48,619 nucleotides of DNA from Saprospiraceae bacterium (GTDB lineage Bacteria > Bacteroidota > Bacteroidia > Chitinophagales > Saprospiraceae). Positions 43,337 through 48,619 of the stretch are shown piece by piece (position 1 is the stretch's first letter; every line of letters starts with the position of its first letter). Where the stretch lies: positions 1-48,619 of the forward strand of contig JAHDCK010000002.1 in the NCBI GenBank assembly GCA_020629915.1, in the 5' to 3' direction. The position numbers were made by a program, and so were the translations under genes. The notes under the pieces are model-generated. The model worked only from the letters and a program-made list of their open reading frames with translations, searched no databases and was not told where the DNA came from.

Positions 43337-43930
43337 TTATTTCTTATTTTTTTTATTTGGAGCCATCATGACAAACATTTTCCGGCCTTCCAGTTTTGGA
43401 AGTGCTTCTGCTACACCTTCTTCTTCTAATGCCTGTACGAATTTCAACAAAAGTAATTCGCCACGCTCTTTAAATACAATTGTCCTTCCCCTGAACTGAA
43501 CATAAGCTTTTACTTTTGCCCCCTCTCCCAGGAACTTTTTAGCGTGGCGCAATTTAAATTCAAAATCGTGGTCATCGGTATTTGGACCGAAGCGAATTTC
43601 CTTAACAACAGTCTTGACCACTTTTGAACGGATTTCTTTTTCCCTTTTCTTTTTATCGTACAGGAATTTGCTGTAATCTACAATTTTACAGACAGGAGGG
43701 GAAGCATTTGGAGAAACTTCAACCAGATCCAGATCCATTTTATCTGCCCAGGTAATAACTTTTCGGGTAGGATAAATCCCGGCTTCTATGGTTTGTCCGG
43801 CCACCTCACTTACTTTATCGAGATTATCTCCTACCAACCGGATTTCAGACACCCGGATGTTGTCATTAATTCGAAAATAGAATTTTTTTACTTCTCTTTT
43901 GTTACTTCTTCTTTTGAATCTTTTAGCCAA
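43337..43930 (-). CDS. infC: Translation initiation factor IF-3
   Basis: Binds the 30S subunit and proofreads start codon and initiator tRNA. The 197 residues show the N-terminal IF3 domain (RINDNIRVSEIRLVGDN), linker, and C-terminal domain (EIRFGPNTDDHDFEFKLRHAKKFLGEGAKVK given in outline) ending in a lysine-rich tail. The only sensible start is TTG 43930-43928; no in-frame ATG lies within the preceding 40 bases. IF-3 discriminates against non-AUG starts, so a non-AUG infC start is the known autoregulation trick of this gene. The usual rpmI-rplT genes do not follow. Confidence 0.93.
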   Translation of the reverse strand: MAKRFKRRSNKREVKKFYFRINDNIRVSEIRLVGDNLDKVSEVAGQTIEAGIYPTRKVITWADKMDLDLVEVSPNASPPVCKIVDYSKFLYDKKKREKEIRSKVVKTVVKEIRFGPNTDDHDFEFKLRHAKKFLGEGAKVKAYVQFRGRTIVFKERGELLLLKFVQALEEEGVAEALPKLEGRKMFVMMAPNKKNKK

Positions 43931-44296
43931 TATAAATTTAATTTTAATTAGAAAATACCCACAAAAGTCGGGGCTTTATAAAAGGAACTTTACAATATGC
44001 CGGAAAAGTTCCGCCTGTCACTTTTAAAATGACTTCTTTTAAACAAAGATGTCGTTTTTTAATGGAATTTTTAACAGTATTCTAAAAAAATTCCTAATTT
44101 TCAGAGCCTTATAGAAATATTATCCTCTCTTTTTCCTGCATGAATCATTTGTTTTGAGTTCCGTTTTAGAAAGAACTCAAGAAAAAATATCTTTTTAAAT
44201 ATAAACAGTACATCAATTTATTTAAAAGGATACTTTTTATTTTTCTCTTTTCAGGAAGGATATCTAATTTACAACAAACATTAAACCACCTTTACC
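43931..44296. other. Divergent promoter region infC / CotH gene
   Basis: 366 bases without a gene. A hairpin GGAACTTT (43984-43991) with AAAGTTCC (44005-44012) lies in the infC leader. On the minus strand CATCTTTG (44044-44051) is a one-mismatch -7 box for infC. On the plus strand TATCTTTT at 44188-44195 is a weak -7 candidate for the CotH gene. Confidence 0.45.
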
Positions 44297-47200
44297 ATGG
44301 ACTGGAAATGTACAATCTTTTTTTTGTTAAGTTTTTTATGTTCTACCTCATATCTCCAAAGTCAGGTTATTATTAATGAATTTTCTGCAGCTAACTACGA
44401 CGAAGATCAGGATAATTATGGAGAGTATGAGGACTGGATAGAATTGTATAACTCGTCCGGGTCAAGTGTTAATATTGGTGGTTATTATTTAAGTGATCGT
44501 CCCGATAATCTTTTCAAGTGGGAAATTCCTGCGGGAACATCTATCCCGGCAAATGGTCATTTACTATTTTGGTGTTCCAGCAATAATGACACCTCTCCTC
44601 CATTCCATACTAATTTTAAAATAACACAAACCAGAAACTCTGAAGCTATCTATTTGGTAAATCCAATTGGAGCTATCGTGGATAGTAATGCCATTGATAT
44701 TCCAAATCAAAAAAATCATTCCTGGGGACGTACAACTGATGGAGCAGCTGACTGGTCTGTTTTTACCAACCCTACTCCGGGAAGCCCAAATACCAATGCC
44801 CGACCAGCGTATTTCGCCACAACGGATATGGTTCCCACAGCAGGTTTTTTCCCTACCTCTACAACAGTTACTATTAATCATCCAGATCCGGATGCTCAAA
44901 TTTATTACACAACAAATGGAGATGAACCTAACAATACCTCAACTCCCTATTCTGCTCCCATAACCGTAAACAGTACCACGGCCTTAAAAGCCATCGCCTA
45001 TAGTCCTGACCCGAATGTTCCACCAAGTTTTATTGAAACCAACACCTATTTTATTGGAGTCAATCATACATTGCCCGTCATTTCTATCACCGGAGACAAT
45101 ATAAATAATTTGCTGGATGGAGCGACCTGGGCCGAACCCGAAGGAACTTTTGAATTATTTAAAAATAATAATCGGGTAGCTGATGCCACAGGTGAATTTA
45201 ATAAGCATGGTAACGATTCCTGGGCATATCCTCAAAGAGGGCTTGATTATATTTGCCGGGATCAGTTTGGGTATGACTACGCTGTAAAAAATCAGGTTTT
45301 TGATAGTAAAGACAGAACCAGATTTCAGCGCTTGATATTAAAACCGGGAGCTAATGACAATTATCCCTTTGAGACCGGCGGTGCTTATATCCGGGATGCT
45401 TATGTACACCAGCTCTCGGCCATGGCTGACATGGATATGGATGAGCGTACCTACCAACCTGCTGTGATGTATGTCAACGGTCAATACTGGGGACTTTATG
45501 AAATGAGAGAAAAGGTGGACGATAATGATTTTACAGATTATTATTATGGTCATAACCGCCCAAATATTGATTATATAAAAACATGGGGAGGCACTTGGGC
45601 AGAATATGGCAGCATGTCTGACTGGAATACCCTGCAAAATTATATACTAACAAATGACATGTCTGACCCGGCAGCTTATGCCTACGTCGAAAGTCAGTTT
45701 AATCTGCTGAGTCTGGTAGATTATATGATTTTAAATACGCATGTCGTTTGTATGGACTGGCTGAGTTGGAATACCTCCTGGTGGCGAGGGACCGACCCAA
45801 ATGGAGATCCGCATGTCAACAAATGGCGATATACCCTTTGGGATATGGATGCTACATTTGGCCATTATATCAATTATACCAATATCCCCAATACAGATCC
45901 TGTTTCTGATCCTTGTGACAATGAAGACCCCGGCATTGATGATCCGGTAGGCCATACAGAAATGCTTACTGCGCTTTTGGAAAATGATGATTTTTATGCC
46001 TTATATATAAATAGGTATGCAGATATGAATAACACCTATTTTACCTGCGACTTTATGATAGGTATGCTGGATTCTCTGGTCAATCGAATTGCACCGGAAA
46101 TGCCTAATCAGATTGCGCGTTGGGGTGGGAACATGGCAGAGTGGCAGGAAAATGTAGATTCTCTCCGCAGTTTTATCCTTACTCGTTGTACGGTTATTGA
46201 TAGTGGAATTGAGGATTGCTACGAGGTAGAAGGACCTTTCCCTGTTACGGTAATCGTGCAGCCTCCGGGTTCCGGGGATGTGTTGGTGAATACCGTTGTA
46301 CCTTTGAGTTATCCTTATCAATCAGATTACTTCAATGGAGTTCCAATAAATTTAACCGCCCTTCCTCAGCCTGGCGGAAATTTCATAGGATGGCAAGCAA
46401 ACTATTCCGCTTTCAACCCTAATAATACAGCCTTGAGCATTTCGATTGATTCTGTCATTACTGATACGATTTATGCATTTTTTGTCCCGGGCCCTGGTTG
46501 CAGTGTTTCTGTCAATACTTCTGGCACTAACGCCAATGCTTGTTCTGGTTTGGGGAGTGCATCCGTTACGGCTCAGGGTGGAACAGGTAATTATTCCTAC
46601 CTCTGGTCCAATAATGCAACCACACCAAATGTGAATAACTTATCTGCCGGCACTTACTTTGTTACGGTTTATGACGGGCCGGATTGCTTCAATTTGGGTC
46701 AGGTAACTATTGAGGGAGAAGAGTCTTTTGGATTGCAATTGACTACCGAAGATGGATTATGCAGTGCTTTCTCTGGTTCAGCAAGTGTTTTTGTGGATGG
46801 AACAGGGACACCTCCTTACTCCTACTATTGGGAAACAGGGCAAACTACCCAAACTATTTATGGCCTGACCTCCGGTACTTATGCTGTAACGGTAACTGAT
46901 GATCAAGGTTGTACTTCAGTAGATTCTGTCAATGTAGTCAGCAATGGACAAAGTCCCAATATTGAGTTTGATGTGAATCACATCTCTTGTTTTGGGGAGA
47001 CAGATGGCTTTATTCAATCTGTCGTTTCTGGTGGACAAGGCACCTATGATTATTACTGGAGTAATAATGTTTTAAATAATACATTTATTGGTAATTTATC
47101 CGCCGGAGATTATTCTCTTCAGGTGGTGGACGACAACAATTGTTCCTCCATTGCTTCTATTACCATCATCGAACCCGATCCTATCATCCCTCTAATGAGC

Positions 47201-47671
47201 AGTACTCCTTCCAATGGTGGCTTCAATGGTTCAGCTACAACAAGTCCGGTTGGTGGGGTTAGTCCCTACTCTTATCTCTGGGAAAACGGAGAAACAACAT
47301 CGACTATTACAGGGCTTAACTCCGGGACCTATATCGTAACAGTTACGGATGTCAATGGTTGTACCGCAACTAATTCAGTAGACATTGATGAATTTGCTAC
47401 AGGCTTGGAAAGCTTAAATAATTTAAATCGGTTTGAAGCTATGCCTAACCCCACTTCCGGGGCAGTATTAGTTGCATTGGATTTTTATCAATACGAAAAA
47501 GGGACATTACGGATATTTGATTTACTAGGAGAATCTGTATTAGAATTTCCTGTTTCTGGTCAGCATCTTGAAATTCCGATTGATTTAAATCAATTTACAA
47601 ATGGGCTTTATTTAATTCAAATACAAACAAAGGAAGGAAGTGCGTTTTTAAAACTTATTAAAAACAAATAA
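44297..47671 (+). CDS. Secreted CotH-kinase protein with SprB repeats and T9SS sorting domain
   Basis: A 1124-residue extracellular protein. In order: signal peptide (1-22); lamin-tail domain (about 25-140, IINEFSAANY, WIELYNSSGS); chitobiase-like C-terminal-type domain (about 180-250, AQIYYTTNGDEPNN); CotH protein-kinase domain (about 255-630) with RLILKPGAN, NGQYWGLYEMREKVD and LWDMDATFGH; an InlB-like linker; four SprB-type repeats (about 735-1035, GSASVTAQGGTGNYSYLWSN and similar); and a T9SS type A sorting domain (AMPNPTSG to FLKLIKNK). CotH kinases phosphorylate secreted proteins; the fusion to adhesin repeats suggests a cell-surface enzyme. A substrate of the T9SS genes in this window. 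Confidence 0.9.
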   Translation: MDWKCTIFFLLSFLCSTSYLQSQVIINEFSAANYDEDQDNYGEYEDWIELYNSSGSSVNIGGYYLSDRPDNLFKWEIPAGTSIPANGHLLFWCSSNNDTSPPFHTNFKITQTRNSEAIYLVNPIGAIVDSNAIDIPNQKNHSWGRTTDGAADWSVFTNPTPGSPNTNARPAYFATTDMVPTAGFFPTSTTVTINHPDPDAQIYYTTNGDEPNNTSTPYSAPITVNSTTALKAIAYSPDPNVPPSFIETNTYFIGVNHTLPVISITGDNINNLLDGATWAEPEGTFELFKNNNRVADATGEFNKHGNDSWAYPQRGLDYICRDQFGYDYAVKNQVFDSKDRTRFQRLILKPGANDNYPFETGGAYIRDAYVHQLSAMADMDMDERTYQPAVMYVNGQYWGLYEMREKVDDNDFTDYYYGHNRPNIDYIKTWGGTWAEYGSMSDWNTLQNYILTNDMSDPAAYAYVESQFNLLSLVDYMILNTHVVCMDWLSWNTSWWRGTDPNGDPHVNKWRYTLWDMDATFGHYINYTNIPNTDPVSDPCDNEDPGIDDPVGHTEMLTALLENDDFYALYINRYADMNNTYFTCDFMIGMLDSLVNRIAPEMPNQIARWGGNMAEWQENVDSLRSFILTRCTVIDSGIEDCYEVEGPFPVTVIVQPPGSGDVLVNTVVPLSYPYQSDYFNGVPINLTALPQPGGNFIGWQANYSAFNPNNTALSISIDSVITDTIYAFFVPGPGCSVSVNTSGTNANACSGLGSASVTAQGGTGNYSYLWSNNATTPNVNNLSAGTYFVTVYDGPDCFNLGQVTIEGEESFGLQLTTEDGLCSAFSGSASVFVDGTGTPPYSYYWETGQTTQTIYGLTSGTYAVTVTDDQGCTSVDSVNVVSNGQSPNIEFDVNHISCFGETDGFIQSVVSGGQGTYDYYWSNNVLNNTFIGNLSAGDYSLQVVDDNNCSSIASITIIEPDPIIPLMSSTPSNGGFNGSATTSPVGGVSPYSYLWENGETTSTITGLNSGTYIVTVTDVNGCTATNSVDIDEFATGLESLNNLNRFEAMPNPTSGAVLVALDFYQYEKGTLRIFDLLGESVLEFPVSGQHLEIPIDLNQFTNGLYLIQIQTKEGSAFLKLIKNK

Positions 47672-47686
47672 ATTTTAAATCAATAC

Positions 47687-47721
47687 AAAAAAGGTTGCGG
47701 CTTATTGTTGCGGCCTTTTTT
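47687..47721 (+). terminator. Terminator after CotH gene
   Basis: AAAAAAGGTTGC and GCGGCCTTTTTT form a 12-bp stem with two G-U pairs and an 11-base loop, ending in a T-run, 15 bases after the stop. Confidence 0.85.
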
Positions 47722-48075
47722 ATATTTTAAATAAAATATTTTATAAAAATTTTCCTCCGGGGAACTTATTCTTTTCGGGTTTAGTTTAGTAGTTGTCTTT
47801 TGCATAGAGATAGAAATAAAATCAAAAAAAATTAGAATTAGAATCATGCGTTTTTTAACATATACCAAATACAAACAGGCCGATCAATATAAACAGGTCA
47901 TTGTTGGACAATAGTTGTCATCTGATTTTTATTATATAAAACGGATGAATGTAAAAACTCTTTCCTTCAACCATCCGTTTCCTCTGGCATTCCTGCCAAA
48001 ATTTTTCCATAAAAAATTCTATTTGTAACGACAATTAGAAAACTGCCTAAAAGCATTTGAAATAAAGATATTTAT
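47722..48075. other. Non-coding region ahead of permuted-tRNA array
   Basis: No convincing ORF. Hairpins occur at 47941-47978 (ACGGATG/CATCCGT, long loop) and 47985-47998 (TGGCA/TGCCA around TTCC). TCTATTTG at 48018-48025 is one mismatch from a -7 box and would place a transcript start about 40 bases before the first permuted unit; this is weak. Confidence 0.4.
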
Positions 48076-48221
48076 AAAAATACGGTAGCAAGAGTTTCGG
48101 GTTACTTCGGTAATTCTATTTCGTGTAAAAATAGACAGTAGGTTCGATTCCTTCCATGCCCCCAATTTATCCAACATGGGGCATGTTAATTTCACACCCA
48201 CCTCGCATTTCTCCGTTTTTT
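48076..48221 (+). ncRNA. Permuted tRNA-like unit 1 (scaffold and His-like acceptor)
   Basis: Outer helix: 48077-48085 with 48213-48221 (AAAATACGG / CCGTTTTTT, one T-T mismatch). Then TAGCAAGAGTTTC (13 nt) facing 13 nt that end GCATTTCT. Inner helix: GGGT 48099-48102 with ACCC 48196-48199. TTACTTCG at 48102-48109. Inside: an anticodon-like hairpin (48116-48134, 6 bp, loop CGTGTAA), a T arm with loop TTCGATT (48138-48154), acceptor strand CATGCCCC (48155-48162), a 15-nt linker and GGGGCATG (48178-48185). The 8-bp acceptor with G-1:C73 is the tRNA-His identity feature. There is no D arm: only 10 nt separate the acceptor from ACCC. Confidence 0.65.
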
Positions 48222-48235
48222 ATTTTATAAAATAC

Positions 48236-48373
48236 TATACATAGTAGCGATTACATGCGTTACTTCGACTTTTAATCGAGAGGTTGCAGGTTCAAGTCCT
48301 GCTTAAGGCACTATGCCTTAATAGCTCAACTGGATAGAGCACTATACACGCTGTTCATTTTTCTCTATGTATA
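48236..48373 (+). ncRNA. Permuted tRNA unit 2: scaffold around tRNA-Lys
   Basis: Outer helix: TATACATAG 48236-48244 with CTATGTATA 48365-48373, nine perfect pairs. Then TAGCGATTACAT facing 13 nt that end CATTTTTCT. Inner helix: GCGT 48257-48260 with ACGC 48348-48351. TTACTTCG at 48260-48267. The helices differ in sequence from units 1 and 3 but occupy the same places, so they look like compensating changes in a conserved RNA fold. Confidence 0.75.
48264..48341 (+). tRNA. Circularly permuted tRNA-Lys(UUU)
   Basis: Order in DNA: anticodon arm (stem TTCGA/TCGAG, loop CTTTTAA, anticodon UUU, 48264-48280), variable loop AGGTT, T arm GCAGG-TTCAAGT-CCTGC (48286-48302), acceptor TTAAGGC plus A73 (48303-48310), linker CTAT, then acceptor GCCTTAA (48315-48321), TA, D arm GCTC-AACTGGATA-GAGC (48324-48340) and A26. 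Joining A26 to T27 gives a canonical tRNA with all 7 acceptor pairs and conserved U33, G18G19 and TTCAA. The mature molecule needs cuts at C48263/T48264 and A48341/C48342 and a ligation, in addition to ordinary end trimming in the linker. Confidence 0.8.
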
Positions 48374-48375
48374 AA

Positions 48376-48538
48376 AAATAAGTGGTAGTAATATTAAGGG
48401 TTACTTCGCTGATTAAAAACAGAGGGTCATGGGTGCAACTCCCGTCTCCGGCTCAAATTCAATATCCAAGCCGGAGTAGCTCAGTAGTAGAGCATCTGCA
48501 AGCTTTTTTGTCCCCTTTTTGCGTTTCTCCACTTTTTT
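48376..48538 (+). ncRNA. Permuted tRNA-like unit 3
   Basis: Outer helix: AAATAAGTGG 48376-48385 with CCACTTTTTT 48529-48538 (one T-T mismatch at the same place as in unit 1). Then TAGTAATATTAA facing 13 nt that end GCGTTTCT. Inner helix: GGG 48398-48400 with CCC 48513-48515, extendable by two A-T pairs outward. TTACTTCG at 48401-48408. The enclosed tRNA-like sequence is listed separately. Confidence 0.7.
48409..48498 (+). tRNA. Circularly permuted tRNA-like sequence, degenerate
   Basis: T arm ATGGG-TGCAACT-CCCGT (48429-48445), acceptor CTCCGGC and T73 (48446-48453), 16-nt linker, acceptor GCCGGAG (48470-48476), TA, D arm GCTC-AGTAGTA-GAGC (48479-48493), A26. All 7 acceptor pairs form. Defects: the T-loop has G at 55, the D-loop lacks GG, and the anticodon arm is irregular. 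TCTG in the 5' half (48495-48498) can pair with CAGA (48420-48423), or CTG (48409-48411) with CAG, leaving an 8-nt A-rich loop. I cannot assign an anticodon. It is either a relic or a tRNA-like RNA with another task. Confidence 0.55.
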
Positions 48539-48539
48539 C

Positions 48540-48611
48540 AGGCGTATAGCTGAATGGTAAAGCAACGGTCTCTTAAACCGTGGATTGCAGGTTCGAGCCC
48601 TGCTACGCCTA
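48540..48611 (+). tRNA. tRNA-Lys(CUU), conventional order
   Basis: Acceptor AGGCGTA/TACGCCT with A73, D arm GCT...AGC with loop containing GG, anticodon stem ACGGT/ACCGT with loop CTCTTAA (anticodon CUU), variable GGATT, T arm GCAGG-TTCGAGC-CCTGC. No CCA is encoded. It begins with A1 rather than the usual G. It starts 2 nt after the outer helix of unit 3, so it is probably on the same transcript. Confidence 0.9.
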
Positions 48612-48619
48612 CTAATTCA

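Noticed and set aside
47680-47874. 64-residue minus-strand ORF after the CotH gene
   Set aside because: It covers the terminator, has no family features and is low-complexity; taken as chance.
47985-48007. Terminator at TGGCA-TTCC-TGCCA
   Set aside because: The stem is only 5 bp and A-residues separate it from the T-run.
48100-48115. UUCG-capped hairpin TTAC-TTCG-GTAA in unit 1
   Set aside because: TTACTTCG is conserved in all three units, but the complementary GTAA is present only in unit 1, so the hairpin is not the conserved feature.
48138-48206. Two-piece (permuted) tmRNA
   Set aside because: No tag-peptide reading frame, no tmRNA 5' signature and the 3' half has a normal anticodon-like arm; unit 2 is plainly a tRNA.
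48180-48410. Ordinary tRNAs with short introns (5' half, spacer, next 3' half)
   Set aside because: Acceptor strands of neighbouring halves in that reading do not pair (GCCTTAA against CTCCGGC), whereas the permuted reading gives complete 7-8 bp acceptors and cognate flanking helices in all three units.
48076-48538. Group I or group II intron in permuted (PIE) form
   Set aside because: Only about 25-40 nt of scaffold lie on each side of each tRNA-like part and no P7 or domain V sequence is visible, far less than the smallest such introns.
48076-48538. Known small self-cleaving ribozyme (hammerhead, hairpin, twister)
   Set aside because: I do not see the hammerhead CTGATGA/GAAA core or other familiar cores; the fold may still be catalytic but is not a class I recognise.

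Overview
The window reads as a chromosomal contig of a Bacteroidota bacterium, probably near Saprospiria/Chitinophagia. The supporting signs are a dense set of type IX secretion (T9SS) genes (PorZ, PorW/SprE, PorP/SprF, GldK-L-M-N), a SusC/SusD pair, C-terminal T9SS sorting domains, AT-rich spacers, -7 boxes close to TAnnTTTG, and little sign of Shine-Dalgarno sequences. The placement below phylum level is an inference.

Layout. 1-3.3 kb: hflX, an M29 aminopeptidase and nadD. 3.28-3.66 kb: a MITE-like element with 21-bp terminal inverted repeats; relatives lie at 22.5 and 31.4 kb. 3.8-6.1 kb: porZ. 6.1-7.7 kb (minus): an SH3 lipoprotein and a transglutaminase-like protein. 7.8-11.4 kb: an envelope-glycan cassette (two GT2 enzymes and a GT-C-like membrane protein) that ends in a terminator shared with a convergent susC-susD operon. 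susC has a structured leader. 16-23.6 kb: a small secreted protein, an M20 peptidase, a TonB-dependent receptor, an IPTL-CTERM-like protein and a small gene set with an apparent frameshift. 23.8-26.6 kb (minus): the T9SS lipoprotein PorW/SprE. 26.8-29.3 kb: M23 peptidase, bactofilin, AtpZ, an AtpI-like protein and a biotinyl carrier. 29.3-30.2 kb: a Na+/Ca2+ exchanger. 30.4-41.3 kb (minus): a thioredoxin-fold DUF255 protein, porP/sprF, gldK-gldL-gldM-gldN and then a second gldM-gldN pair. 41.4-43.9 kb (minus): hemD, a DUF4271 protein and infC. 44.3-47.7 kb: a large secreted CotH-kinase protein with SprB repeats and a T9SS tail.

The most unusual part is the last 550 bases. Three tandem units each carry a tRNA-like sequence in circularly permuted order: the anticodon arm, T arm and 3' acceptor strand come first, then a short linker, then the 5' acceptor strand and (in two units) the D arm. 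Each unit is bracketed by the same scaffold: an outer helix, an internal loop with TAGYRA on one side and RTTTCT on the other, an inner 3-4 bp helix, and TTACTTCG. The flanking helices differ in sequence but pair only within their own unit. The middle unit rebuilds into a complete tRNA-Lys(UUU). A conventional tRNA-Lys(CUU) follows 2 nt after the last scaffold helix. Permuted tRNA genes are established in some algae and archaea; I know of no established bacterial case. This is the best candidate here for an undescribed system.

Together the protein genes cover an outer-membrane secretion and gliding machine, substrates of it, glycan uptake and synthesis, and housekeeping genes that have been separated from their usual partners (infC without rpmI-rplT, AtpZ/AtpI without the ATP synthase).
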